From NCBI GenBank assembly GCA_020186115.1, contig WSYJ01000137.1, forward strand, positions 1 to 64,000: DNA of 64,000 nucleotides. Direction: 5' to 3'. Shown here piece by piece: positions 18,881 through 28,654 of the stretch. Position 1 is the first letter of the stretch, and each line of letters opens with the position of its first letter. Below the pieces are notes generated by a model. The model made no database searches. It worked only from the letters and a program-made list of their open reading frames with translations, and was not told the DNA's origin. The DNA comes from Histomonas meleagridis. Taxonomy: Eukaryota > Parabasalia > Tritrichomonadida > Dientamoebidae. The position numbers and the translations under genes were made by a program.

Positions 18881-19382
18881 CATTTTTTAATATATCACAT
18901 ACTTTTACAGACCAAACAACTTTTTTTTTTAATTGTTTGGTATAGTCTGGTCAATTAATTATTCAGGTGAAACCAACAAAAATTTTTGTTTAAACTAGCA
19001 AAAGTTGTAAATTTGTTTTTCAGTAAAATTTGTTCTTTCTTGAATTTATTTTTTGCATTAATCAATCAAACTCACATGCTGTGATTTTGTTTAGAGAAAC
19101 AATTTATTTTTCGTTTTATGAAATTTGTCAGAAATCTATTACTTTAGCAAGGTATTTCATGACATAACTCATTAATGATAAATATTGATTTCTTGATTTC
19201 TGTAATATGTTTTACGTGTAAAGTTGCATAATGCATAATCCAAATTTTACAACATGTGCTGATAAATGTTTTAGAATGGTTTACACACAAACAAATGAAT
19301 ACTCCAGCGGATACAACTTCCATTCAATTTTGATCTCTAAACTTTTCAAAAAGTATTTTCAGATGCGGTCAAAAAAAGTTAA
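18881..19382. other. AT-rich intergenic region, nothing recognised
   Basis: About 500 bp of AT-rich sequence without a protein-like frame or repeat separates the cyclin gene from the tetraspanin-like gene. Confidence 0.45.
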
Positions 19383-20105
19383 ATGATCAGACAGAGATTA
19401 GGCGAAAACATTAGCAGCTTAGTCAAGGCACTTGGGGCTTCTTTGATCTTGTTTGCAATTTCCTTTTTAATTTCTGGCGGATGGGACATTTATTCATATT
19501 TAAAAGTCAACAATAATTTCTGGAAAACTATCAATTTTGGGAAAGAAACATATGTATGTGTAGTTGTAACACTTTCAACATGCGCTGCAACATTTGCATT
19601 AATTATATTTATATGCGTATTATTGTATTGCAGTAGTCATTATGTCTTCTTTCATTTTTTGTTTATCATACTTTGTGTTATCTCTGTCCTTGGCGATTTT
19701 GTTTTTCTCGTTATCCAAATTATTATATCAGCACAATCCCCAGAGTCGAATATTGCAAATGATTTATATGGAACATTAAACCAAACAACTCCATCACAAA
19801 TAGCAATTCAATGGATGAATGAAAATAATTGTTCACAAAACATAGAAACTTGTAAAGATCCATTATCTCAATTTGTTCATCAAAGGTGGACAATATGTTT
19901 ATACGGTGCAATTGCAAAGATTGCATTATCTGGTTTGCCGCTAATTGCATTTATTATTGTTTTGATTCTCATGGGATGTTCAAAACAAGATCCAACAAGC
20001 GATGACATAACAAATATTCCTTCAGACTTCAATTATCTTGAACAAGCACTTGTAAGTACAGGAAAAGCTGTTACTTCAAGTTTGAATAGTGCATTAATTA
20101 GATAA
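19383..20105 (+). CDS. Tetraspanin-like four-helix membrane protein
   Basis: The 240-residue protein has four hydrophobic helices at about 14-38, 58-82, 86-113 and 172-198. A larger loop between helices 3 and 4 carries paired Cys (NNCSQNIETCKDPL) and possible N-glycosylation sites (NQT, NCS). This topology, with a short first and a larger second loop, fits the divergent tetraspanins of trichomonads, which act at the cell surface and on vesicles. The classic CCG motif is absent, so the call is by topology. Confidence 0.55.
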   Translation: MIRQRLGENISSLVKALGASLILFAISFLISGGWDIYSYLKVNNNFWKTINFGKETYVCVVVTLSTCAATFALIIFICVLLYCSSHYVFFHFLFIILCVISVLGDFVFLVIQIIISAQSPESNIANDLYGTLNQTTPSQIAIQWMNENNCSQNIETCKDPLSQFVHQRWTICLYGAIAKIALSGLPLIAFIIVLILMGCSKQDPTSDDITNIPSDFNYLEQALVSTGKAVTSSLNSALIR

Positions 20106-20410
20106 TCATCTTTATAAAGAATTTTATATTTTTTGTTATTTAATTTTCCTCACTAATTTTAAATAGTTTATATTTTCGTAACATTATACAAAAAGTTGAC
20201 GATAAGAACAGAATTATTCGCTCAAAAAAAAAAAAAATTTAAAGTCAACATTTAGTTCTTCTTTTTTAACGCAAAACTTTAGAATTTGGAAATTTTATTT
20301 CCAAATCTTCTTTAATACGATCACTGATTTTTTTATGCATTATGAAATTTTGATTTAACAATTCCATAAAAATCACATAACTTTCAATAAGACTTCATAA
20401 TTCTTGTTAT
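20106..20410. other. Short AT-rich gap between convergent genes
   Basis: The tetraspanin-like gene and the coiled-coil gene converge here. Apart from homopolymer A and T runs I see nothing. Confidence 0.45.
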
Positions 20411-21331
20411 TTATTGAATTTGTTGAATATCAAAGAACTCTGCTTTCCCGTTTTCCTTTAGCAGCTTTTTCACAAACGCCGTTAGTTCGTTTGTCACTGT
20501 CATTCTCATCTTTTTGTTGCTCAACTGCTTCGTTCCATCTGTGATAGCTTTGTTTAGCGCATATTGAACAAAAACGCCAACTTTCTTCTTCTGTTCCATC
20601 TGTTCCTTCTCCATAACAGCTTCAGCTTCATCAAGGAGCGAAACAAGCTTCTTCTGGAGGCCTTCGATTTCCTTCTTTTGCTTATCTAAAACTTGTCTGA
20701 TAATTTTCGAATATTTCATTTCAACTTTTTCTTGTCGCTCTTCACCTTGTTGTACTTGGAGAGAGTCAGCTTGAGCCTTAGTCTTCATTGCATCCTCGAT
20801 TTCGTCTACTGAAGCGAGTTTCTGTGATTGGCGCCAAAGATCATAAACTTCTTGGGAAACTCTCCTTTTTTCACGGAGCTTCTCCACCTCTTTCTCTGTT
20901 TCTATGTCTGTAAGTTCTTCAATGTGACGAGCTTTCATCTGCTCAAATGTATTTTCCGTATCTACTCTGATTCGTTTTTCAAACTCACGTGAATCACGAA
21001 CTGCATCTTCTTGGTTCTTATCATAGTTTTCAATTACTTTTGTAATTTCATCACGAAGCCATTTTTGGAATGATTCAATTACTTTTCCTGTATTATCTGT
21101 TCTTTGTAACTCAATGTATGTTTGAATTTTGCTTGATTTATCATAATCATATTCGTATATCATGTCTTTTTTAAGCTTACGAAGTTCTTCGAAGCTTTTT
21201 CCGATAACTTCAGGAATCTCTTCCTCAATCTGAGACTTCAATGTTGCCTCATCTACTTCTTGTTTTTTTGATTTTTGTAATTTGGCTTTTCCTGATATAA
21301 TTGAAGTTCTTGAAGGTGAGCGATCGCTCAT
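20411..21331 (-). CDS. Coiled-coil protein, unknown function
   Basis: The 306-residue protein starts at ATG 21331. It is highly charged (Glu, Lys, Gln, Arg) from about 25 to 250 with heptad-like hydrophobic spacing (EKEVEKLREKRRVSQEV, KQKKEIEGLQKKLVSLL), then a short C-terminal helix region (NKKMRMTVTNELTAFVKKLL). No catalytic motif is visible. A cytoskeletal or flagellar structural role is possible but unproven. Confidence 0.65.
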   Translation of the reverse strand: MSDRSPSRTSIISGKAKLQKSKKQEVDEATLKSQIEEEIPEVIGKSFEELRKLKKDMIYEYDYDKSSKIQTYIELQRTDNTGKVIESFQKWLRDEITKVIENYDKNQEDAVRDSREFEKRIRVDTENTFEQMKARHIEELTDIETEKEVEKLREKRRVSQEVYDLWRQSQKLASVDEIEDAMKTKAQADSLQVQQGEERQEKVEMKYSKIIRQVLDKQKKEIEGLQKKLVSLLDEAEAVMEKEQMEQKKKVGVFVQYALNKAITDGTKQLSNKKMRMTVTNELTAFVKKLLKENGKAEFFDIQQIQ

Positions 21332-21879
21332 TCCGACAATATATAAACGGACATAGTCAATTCAAAAAGTGTCGAGACAAACACGAAAAATATTATTTTA
21401 CATGCATATTCAAGTATACTTAGGGAAGATGCTTCGAAGCCTTTCTTGTTGGAAAGTGTTTTATAACCAATAATGATAAAAAACTACTTAAATTACGTTG
21501 ATATCTTTTTTTAATTAAAACTAATTCTATACCCTGTGGAAGCTTTTACCGAAAATCTAATTTGATTTAAATGCACACCATATATTTTTCATTTTAACTT
21601 TTGTATGCATGAAAAAGGAAATTTTTCATGATTATAATCATGTTTTGTTTTACTAACGAACATTCTTTGATGACAAGCAAATGATTAAATCCTTATAAAT
21701 TTGGGAAAATTTAAAATAATGCATATAATTAATGTTAATTTATTTATTATATAATAATCCTGGATTTAATTTAAAGGCTTTGGTTAGTTCAACTCTTGTA
21801 TGAGTTTTATTAATCTTAATCAAATAAAAATATTTGTAAAAAATTAATTTGAAGATAATATATTTAATAAAAAAAATTG
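21332..21879. other. AT-rich intergenic region, nothing recognised
   Basis: No protein-like frame, RNA gene or repeat is evident in these 548 bp. Confidence 0.45.
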
Positions 21880-22473
21880 TTAGATGGGTTCTAAATTGAA
21901 CCTACTCATTAAAAATGGAATTGATGCTATTTGCTTATCAAAAATCTGATGATCAATATCAGATAAATCATAAAATGGCACTGCACGAAGTGAATATTTT
22001 GATGAAATTTCAAAAAATCCATTTTCAGGAAGCGTCACAAGATACCATCTTTCAACTTCTTTCGGAACAGTTACATGTACAGGAAGATAAGGGAAAAGTT
22101 GATCAGTAAATTGAGGACGATACCAAATTGCTAATAATTCGTTTATTTCGTAAGAGCCTTCAACCAAATTCATCTTTTTAGAAAGGAGTCTTAGGACCCC
22201 ACTTTCGTCATCTTCTCCTGGTCCTAATTTTCCACCAGGAACTACAATAGATTTATCTATCTTTTTCTCTAATAGAAGCACATGAGGGTGTTTATGAATA
22301 TGAACCAAAACAACTGCTCGAACTGAGTTAATTGTTCCAAATGATGGAAACAGTAATCGAATTCTTTCGACTTTATCTGGCTTTATTTCGCCCATGTCAT
22401 CTTCGCTAAAATCATTTGAACCAGAACCACAAGTAAATTTGTAGAGATCAGGGATTTTAACAGGAATTTGCAT
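21880..22473 (-). CDS. NUDT21: CFIm25/NUDT21, pre-mRNA cleavage factor I subunit
   Basis: CFIm25 binds UGUA elements in pre-mRNA and guides poly(A) site choice. The 197-residue protein matches along its length: RAVVLVHIHKHPHVLLLEKK, VPGGKLGPGEDDESGVLRLL (the degenerate, inactive Nudix box of this family), LAIWYRPQFTDQLFPYLPVH, then VPKEVERWYLVTLPENGFFE and a final SIPFLMSRF. Human CFIm25 is 227 residues. Its ATG is only 42 bp from the divergent ATG at 22516, so the two genes share a very small promoter. Confidence 0.92.
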   Translation of the reverse strand: MQIPVKIPDLYKFTCGSGSNDFSEDDMGEIKPDKVERIRLLFPSFGTINSVRAVVLVHIHKHPHVLLLEKKIDKSIVVPGGKLGPGEDDESGVLRLLSKKMNLVEGSYEINELLAIWYRPQFTDQLFPYLPVHVTVPKEVERWYLVTLPENGFFEISSKYSLRAVPFYDLSDIDHQIFDKQIASIPFLMSRFNLEPI

Positions 22474-22515
22474 TCGGTGAAATCAAACAAAGTGAAATGT
22501 GATGTGAAAATTTTC

Positions 22516-23088
22516 ATGGCTTCTGTTTTTTCCGAACTAAAGGAGATTATCTCATCAATTGAAAGTGTTAATGATCCAGACAATCTGATAATTGATGTTG
22601 TTTCTAAAATGAGCGAAATCAACGAGTTATTCATTGAAATTTCGATCAAAAAAGGAAAACATTTAAAAGAACTCCAAAATATAAATGAGAAAATAAGGCA
22701 CAAGTACAACGAATATGAAGAGAAACTACACTTATGTCAAACTCTTGCTGATGAAAATGTTTCAAACGAATTCAATATTGATCCTAACAAGCTTAAGCTG
22801 AGACCTGTAGAAGATTTTATAAGAGAGAAAGGCCTTACAGAGGAAATAATGCAGCATTTAACAAAAGAAGAGTTTTTAATAGAACGAATGAAATATGAAG
22901 TCAATCAAATCGAAATGAAGAAAAATGAATATAATAAAATAGCAGAACAAAAGGTGGCCCTTCAAGAACAGCTAAAGGTTGCACAAAATAAATTTGGAGT
23001 CTTTTTAGTCAAAATGCAGAAGATGTACCAAGAAGTTATGAGCTTTAAACAAAAGCTTGATGAGGATTCTGCTTATCCCCAAAATTAA
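22516..23088 (+). CDS. Coiled-coil protein, possibly THOC5-like
   Basis: The frame can be extended to a TTG at 22468, overlapping the NUDT21 start, but the first ATG is 22516 (MASVFSELKEI), giving 190 residues. It has coiled-coil at about 45-80, a short motif KLKLRPVEDFIREK, and a second coiled-coil at about 110-165. The arrangement recalls THOC5, an mRNA-export adaptor, where a V-E-E-F loop is followed by a charged helix, but the protein is short and the match is weak. The shared promoter with NUDT21 would suit an mRNA-processing role. Confidence 0.5.
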   Translation: MASVFSELKEIISSIESVNDPDNLIIDVVSKMSEINELFIEISIKKGKHLKELQNINEKIRHKYNEYEEKLHLCQTLADENVSNEFNIDPNKLKLRPVEDFIREKGLTEEIMQHLTKEEFLIERMKYEVNQIEMKKNEYNKIAEQKVALQEQLKVAQNKFGVFLVKMQKMYQEVMSFKQKLDEDSAYPQN

Positions 23089-23687
23089 TTGAGAATGAAT
23101 ATGATAAATATAATTTTTTTTTCGAAACATAAATGTATTTTTACTGTTTATCTTATACTGAAGCAATTACTTTAAACAATACGTTTTTTTGATATATATA
23201 AAGGCAATTTTTATAAAGACATTTCATTTCATCAGCACATGCTAAGTATTAAAGTACATCATTTATTATTTTTGTAAAGTTTTTTGGGGAACAAAAGCTT
23301 TGCCATGGCTAAAAAAGAAAAAAGCAGCCAAAGGTTGTGCCATTTTAACCAATTTGGACGATTAAACATTCATAAAGAAAAATCTCTCTGAAATTAGTAT
23401 TGAATTATCTCATCCAACTTACAATTTTTGAATTGATTTTTTCATTTTAAATACTTAACCACAAAGAATCATTCAAAACCCGAAATTAACCACATTTTCA
23501 TGACACTAGATTCAAACATATTTTATCCATTATATACAAACCCAAATCATAAAATATTATAGATTTAATTTTAATATTTTATTTAATAAATTATTTTAGA
23601 ATATAAAGTTTGAGAATTGCTTTAATAAGAAGATATTCTCATAAATATGAGTGGTTAAAAATTGAATGAAATCAAATATAATTATAA
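23089..23687. other. AT-rich intergenic region, nothing firm
   Basis: A short frame starting ATGGCTAAAAAAGAAAAAAG at 23305 has only about 28 codons and no recognisable family. Otherwise only AT-rich sequence is seen before the Myb gene. Confidence 0.4.
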
Positions 23688-24161
23688 ATGAGCAGACCAT
23701 TACGTAAGAACCCATTCTCAGTTGCAGAAGATATCCAAATCTACAACCATGTGTCAAGAAATGGCCCATGCAATTGGGGTTTGATTGCTGCACAACTCTC
23801 AAGAACACCAAAACAATGTCGTGAAAGATGGAACGGACATTTAAACCCATCTATTAACAAAGGACCTTGGACTCATATGGAAGATTGTATCTTAGCAGAG
23901 AAACAGAGCATCCTTGGAAACAAATGGGCAGAAATTGCAAAATATCTTCCAGGCAGAACAGATACTATTGTTAAAAACAGGTGGAATACTTCTGTTAAAC
24001 ATAGGCTTGCAGAGTTCCGTAATATTCGAGAACCAAATAACTATCAAGTTAGTCTTGATATTTCAACTTGGCTTGAACAATTCCAGAATGGAAAGCCTGA
24101 GTGTCTTCCTAATTTAATGAATATCACAACATTGGCTCCTTTGATTACACAAAAACAATAA
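23688..24161 (+). CDS. R2R3 Myb transcription factor
   Basis: The 157-residue protein is almost entirely two Myb repeats. R2 spans about 8-54 (FSVAEDIQIYNHVSRNG, CNWGLIAAQLSRT, CRERWNGHLNP). R3 spans about 59-105 (KGPWTHMEDCILAEKQSI, NKWAEIAKYLPGRTD, IVKNRWN). The first Trp of R2 is replaced by Phe, as is common. Small R2R3 Myb proteins of this kind regulate core promoters and iron or growth-related genes in Trichomonas vaginalis. Myb-type AACGGTT sites occur before several genes in this window, including the next gene downstream. Confidence 0.9.
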   Translation: MSRPLRKNPFSVAEDIQIYNHVSRNGPCNWGLIAAQLSRTPKQCRERWNGHLNPSINKGPWTHMEDCILAEKQSILGNKWAEIAKYLPGRTDTIVKNRWNTSVKHRLAEFRNIREPNNYQVSLDISTWLEQFQNGKPECLPNLMNITTLAPLITQKQ

Positions 24162-24297
24162 ATTGTTGCCATAAAATAAAGTTACTTAAAATAGGTCTTA
24201 AAGTAAACTATTTCTGTTCTAATTGCAATTTCAATGAACTTTGAAGATCTTTATGTAAATTCTCATTTCAACAATTTCTTAATTAATTAACGTTCTG

Positions 24298-24305
24298 TAA
24301 CGGTT
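24298..24305 (+). promoter_or_regulatory. Myb-type site 15 bp before the ATG
   Basis: TAACGGTT is followed by AAAACGTTATAAC and the ATG at 24321. It is one of the clearest examples of the AACGGTT element in this window. Confidence 0.45.
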
Positions 24306-24320
24306 AAAACGTTATAACAA

Positions 24321-27176
24321 ATGAATCTTGAAGAAAACAAAGTTTTCCTCACTGACACATCTGATTCAAAAACAGGTGATGAAAAATTTCAACGAAATAA
24401 TGAAGGAGGTGAGAAAACTGAAATAGAGAATTCAGAAAACATAAATCAAGATAATCAAGATTTACCTACTGAAACAGAAACAACTGAAAAACAACCTACA
24501 GAAGAAGAAGATAAACTTGAAGTAAAAATTGGTTATGAAAATGAACAACAAGAAAAAGAAGATGAATTAAATTCTCAATCAAATCAAGAAGAAGAAATAA
24601 TTCCTCAAGTAAAAATTGAGAATGAACAAGACCAACAAGAAACTCAAGAAAAAATTCAAGAAGAAAAAAATTCAAATACACAAAAAACTCCAAAACCCAA
24701 ACAAACTCATCACAAGAAACCTAAGAAAATTGAAAGAGATACTGAAGAAATCAGTATTCTTAACTTTGAAGATAAATTCAAAGATAATGAAAAACCTTAT
24801 TTCACAGAAGAATCGACAGTAATTGCCATGTGTAGGCTTGGGATTAAACCATCTCATCTCATGAAACCAACAGAAGCTGATTTTTCTGAATATCCAGATT
24901 TCCCAGATGTTCGTAAGAAAGTTGAAACCACTTTATTAAATCGGCGTGAGAATCTTATTAAGCAAATAAAGCAAGAGCGCGAAAAAGTACAAAAAGAAAT
25001 TGAAATGCGGAAAACTATGAGTGGACCAATCACTCAAACCACAAGAACTAATCCAGGGAACAACAATACATCGAAATCTAATTCGAGCGCTGAACAAATT
25101 GAACGAATCCGAAGAATGCAAAAGAAAGAAATCGAGCAACTTATTACAAATGAGTTAATTTATGAACAAACGAAACGTGACGAAGAAGAACTTCAACGAA
25201 AACGCGACGAACGAATGCGGCAAATGAACATAGAGATCCAACAAAAGCAAAAAATCGAAGCGGAAAAGCGGAAGCAAAAGAAAGAAGCAATAACAATTCG
25301 AATTGCAGAGCGTGAAAAGCAATTAATCGAACTAAAACGTAAACAAGAGAAAGAAGTCGAAAAGAATCAACAACACATTGCAGAGATGAAAGCTAAAAAG
25401 CAAAGGGAAATGATGCAATTAGAACTTGAGCGCCAACGACGAGCAGTAATTCGTAGGGAAACAATCGAAAAACAAAATGAAGAAGATCGAAAGAAAATGA
25501 TTGAAAAACAAAGGCAACAATTAGAACGTGAACGTCTTATGGAACAACGACGTCAAGAACAAGTTATAAAGATCAAGAAACGAAACATGAAAATATTTAA
25601 TGAGCAAAAACAACGTTATACACAAGCACAACAAAAAGCGCAACAAGAGAATGAAGAAAAGCGACAAATTATGGAACAAAAAGAAATACAAAATCGGAAA
25701 CGATATGAAAATGTACTTAAAGAACGTGATTTACAAGCGCAACAAAAGAAAATCCAAACAGAACAACTTATGGAACGTAATAAGAACGCGAGAAATAATA
25801 TCGAAAAAGCTAAAGAAGAACGAATTAAAGAACTTGTGTTTAAGGAAAATAAAGATCAAGAAAGACGCGATGCGATTTTACATGATAAACTCGAGCGATA
25901 TAAACGCGAAAGACAAATCGAAAAAGAGAAATTACAATATATCGAAAAGATGCGCGAAGAACAAGAAAAGAATGAACGGAAACAACGAGAAGCATATTAT
26001 AAGAAATCGGAAGAAATCGATAAAAATGTCGAAAATGTTAAGAAATTACAAAGCGAAGAATTAGCGAAGAAAATCGCATATCAAAAGTTAAAGGATAAAA
26101 TTAGAGATGAAAATGCTGAACGAATGAACGCGCAAAAAGAATATATGTTACAAACTAAAGGAGAAATTAATCGACAACGAGAAAAAAGAGCACTTGAATA
26201 TGTACAAATACAAAAAGATAACGCAATGAAAAGAAGAAAAGCATCAAATGATTTGGAAATGAAGAAGTTAAAAGTGAAAGAAGAGTTTAGAGAAATGATG
26301 AAACAAGGTAACCATATCGATATAGATTATTTAGCAAAGAAATATGATATAGATGTGAATGAACTAAAGGCGAAAATAGAAAAAGCAAGAAAAAGAAATC
26401 ACTCAGTAAATGGTGAGCAAAATAAAACAAATGAATCAGAAACAGAAAATGAAAATGAAATAGAAAATAATAACTCAAATAAAAAGCCAAAAAGAAATAA
26501 AAAAGAAATTGATGAAAAACAAAAAACAAAGAATAAAGAAAATAAAAATGAAACTGATGATAAGAAAATAAATGAAATTGTAATCGATAATAAAAATAAC
26601 ACATCAAATGAAGTACAAAATGATGATGAAATTGCAATTGATAATAAAAATAATACAACAAATGATCAGAAATTAAATGAAATTGTAATTAATGATAAAA
26701 ATAATACAACAAATGATCAGAAATTAAATGAAATTGTAATTGATTATAATAACAACACAACAAATGATCAGAAATTAAATGAAATTGTAATTGATGATAA
26801 AAATAACTCATCAAATGAATTACAAAATGATAATGAAATCGTAATTGATGATAAAAATAATACAACAAATGATCAGAAATTAAATGAAATTGTAATTGAT
26901 GATAAAAATAACTCATCAAATGAATTACAAAATGATAATGAAATCGTAATTGATGATAAAAATAATACAACAAATGATCAGAAATTAAATGAAATTGTAA
27001 TTGATGATAATAACAACACAAGCGATGAACAAAACGGAAACGAAACACTTGAGAACAACGAAAATGCGAATGAAGCTAAAAGTACAAATGAAACAAAAAC
27101 TGAACAAAATAAAAACGAAACAGAAGCAGAAAATAATTTACGAATCCAACCACCAGCAATAGAAAGAACAACATGA
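24321..27176 (+). CDS. Long charged coiled-coil protein with Asn/Asp-rich C-terminal repeats
   Basis: The 951-residue protein has an acidic N-terminus (about 1-150) and a short conserved-looking region at about 155-205 (FTEESTVIAMCRLGIKPSH). Over 400 residues of continuous E/K/R/Q-rich helix follow (about 210-690), with motifs such as RDEEELQRKRDERMRQMN that recall trichoplein-like proteins. From about 750 to 905 it carries tandem repeats of LNEIVIDDKNN and NDQK type. No enzyme motif is seen. A structural role at flagella, basal bodies or cytoskeleton is an inference from composition only. Confidence 0.7.
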   Translation: MNLEENKVFLTDTSDSKTGDEKFQRNNEGGEKTEIENSENINQDNQDLPTETETTEKQPTEEEDKLEVKIGYENEQQEKEDELNSQSNQEEEIIPQVKIENEQDQQETQEKIQEEKNSNTQKTPKPKQTHHKKPKKIERDTEEISILNFEDKFKDNEKPYFTEESTVIAMCRLGIKPSHLMKPTEADFSEYPDFPDVRKKVETTLLNRRENLIKQIKQEREKVQKEIEMRKTMSGPITQTTRTNPGNNNTSKSNSSAEQIERIRRMQKKEIEQLITNELIYEQTKRDEEELQRKRDERMRQMNIEIQQKQKIEAEKRKQKKEAITIRIAEREKQLIELKRKQEKEVEKNQQHIAEMKAKKQREMMQLELERQRRAVIRRETIEKQNEEDRKKMIEKQRQQLERERLMEQRRQEQVIKIKKRNMKIFNEQKQRYTQAQQKAQQENEEKRQIMEQKEIQNRKRYENVLKERDLQAQQKKIQTEQLMERNKNARNNIEKAKEERIKELVFKENKDQERRDAILHDKLERYKRERQIEKEKLQYIEKMREEQEKNERKQREAYYKKSEEIDKNVENVKKLQSEELAKKIAYQKLKDKIRDENAERMNAQKEYMLQTKGEINRQREKRALEYVQIQKDNAMKRRKASNDLEMKKLKVKEEFREMMKQGNHIDIDYLAKKYDIDVNELKAKIEKARKRNHSVNGEQNKTNESETENENEIENNNSNKKPKRNKKEIDEKQKTKNKENKNETDDKKINEIVIDNKNNTSNEVQNDDEIAIDNKNNTTNDQKLNEIVINDKNNTTNDQKLNEIVIDYNNNTTNDQKLNEIVIDDKNNSSNELQNDNEIVIDDKNNTTNDQKLNEIVIDDKNNSSNELQNDNEIVIDDKNNTTNDQKLNEIVIDDNNNTSDEQNGNETLENNENANEAKSTNETKTEQNKNETEAENNLRIQPPAIERTT
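26570..27030 (+). repeat. In-gene tandem repeat (17/18-codon units)
   Basis: Alternating units of 51 and 54 bp encode NTTNDQKLNEIVIDDKN and NSSNELQNDNEIVIDDKN. Two larger units of about 105 bp near 26770-26980 are almost identical, indicating recent duplication. Long frames on the opposite strand across this region are shadows of the repeat. Confidence 0.8.
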
Positions 27177-27370
27177 TATAAAACCTTAAAATATAGCACC
27201 TGATAAAGATACAGATTTGATATGGAAATAAATATCTATTGTTTTTATAACTTTGTTTTTTCATAATAAAAATTTGTGTATTATTGAAGCAGTAATGAAA
27301 CATATTAATATGACTTCCACTTTATTCCATATGAAGAAATCTTTGGGTGAGCAAAAATGAACGTCGATAA

Positions 27371-27378
27371 TTAACGGT
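27371..27378 (+). promoter_or_regulatory. Myb-type site upstream of NOC2
   Basis: TTAACGGTTAATT lies about 50 bp before the ATG at 27424 and shares the AACGGTT core seen before other genes here. Confidence 0.4.
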
Positions 27379-27423
27379 TAATTTTGGTTTTGAACATATA
27401 TCTGGTCGACCATTGGATTTTGG

Positions 27424-28599
27424 ATGGAAGAAAACATTGCAATAAATAAAAAAGAAGAACTATCTAAACTAGAAAAAGGTGACTTTGATGCTATCCCAAA
27501 TCTCCTTCAAGTTTTTATCGAAAACAATAATGAAGATCTCCTTATTGAGATTGGTATAAATATAACAAAAAATGCAAAACCAGGAATGTGGTTATCACAA
27601 GGACAAGGTATTGTTATGTTTGTTCAAGCAGCTTTCTTCTCAAAAAAAGCAATAGCAACATTAGCTCCTATTTTTGAACAAATTTCATTACTTGAATACA
27701 CACAGCACATTTTTACTACCGTTACAAAAGCAATGATTTCCAATCCTGATCAAGCTGTACAAATTTTATTATTTATTTCATCCCGCGCTGTACAACATAC
27801 TCCTACATTTTACACATATGCTATTGGTACAATTGTTGCAACAACTTCTGTTGATGCTGAAAATCCACTTTTCCCGGCGACTTCACAAGCTTTCAAATAT
27901 TTTGTAGATTTTGAACCAGAAGCCACAATAGGACCACTTGAGAAATCCATGACTGATGTTATTCATTTTCTTGCAAGTCAAAATCGGGAGAACTTCACTG
28001 TTTTTGCAACCCCACGATATGTTAATACTATGAAATTCTGGAGCCCATTTATGTTTCAATATACTAACTATGCTAATGCATTTGTAGATGTTGCGCTTCA
28101 TGTCATCCATGTTGATAGCTCACTTAAGCTTAATCCATTCCGTCTTCAAATTCTGAGGATTTTGATCGAAAACCGCCAATATCTTCCATGTGTTGCTCCA
28201 CTTGCTAAAATATTAGGGAAATCTCTTCAAGAAAAAAATACTTCGGAAATAGATTTTGATTGGGATAATCTTCTTGTTGCCAATAAGGAAATAGCACGCA
28301 CTGTTAAATACCAAGAAAATCTTTTTCATACATCACTTGAACTTTTGGATATATGTCTTACTGAACTTGGGAACAAAGTTGCATTTCCAGAGATTGTTGC
28401 GCCAGTAAACAGAGTGATCAAGAACATGAGAGAGAATCCTGTTTACCAGAGCAAAGAAAGAGAAATAAATAAATTTGCGAAGAAGATCGAAAGAAATTCC
28501 AGATGGATAACAGAGCAAAGAGAGAAAGAAGCGAATCAAACGGAATTCAACATAAGAGAGACATCAATAATTGAAGGTAAAGCGCCAATTCAAAACTGA
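27424..28599 (+). CDS. NOC2: NOC2-like ribosome-assembly protein
   Basis: Residues about 205-265 carry the NOC2 family core: MKFWSPFMFQYTNYANAFVD, then LHVIHVDSSLKLNPFRLQIL, RILIENRQYLPCVAPLAKIL. The C-terminus has the basic RWITEQREKEA helix typical of the family. NOC2 works with NOC1 or NOC3 in 60S pre-ribosome maturation and export. At 391 residues it is roughly half the yeast length and seems to keep mainly the central helical repeats. The ATG at 27424 follows a Myb-type site. Confidence 0.75.
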   Translation: MEENIAINKKEELSKLEKGDFDAIPNLLQVFIENNNEDLLIEIGINITKNAKPGMWLSQGQGIVMFVQAAFFSKKAIATLAPIFEQISLLEYTQHIFTTVTKAMISNPDQAVQILLFISSRAVQHTPTFYTYAIGTIVATTSVDAENPLFPATSQAFKYFVDFEPEATIGPLEKSMTDVIHFLASQNRENFTVFATPRYVNTMKFWSPFMFQYTNYANAFVDVALHVIHVDSSLKLNPFRLQILRILIENRQYLPCVAPLAKILGKSLQEKNTSEIDFDWDNLLVANKEIARTVKYQENLFHTSLELLDICLTELGNKVAFPEIVAPVNRVIKNMRENPVYQSKEREINKFAKKIERNSRWITEQREKEANQTEFNIRETSIIEGKAPIQN

Positions 28600-28654
28600 T
28601 TATGAATAAATACAATTTCAAAATTTTTAATTATTACGTAGGTGGTGAAACAAC

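Noticed and set aside
23305-23391. Short frame starting MAKKEKSSQRLC
   Set aside because: Only about 28 codons, no homology recognised; the basic start superficially resembles a ribosomal protein.
26287-27303. Long minus-strand frames opposite the Asn/Asp-rich repeat
   Set aside because: They follow the repeat period of the plus-strand gene and are composition-driven shadows.
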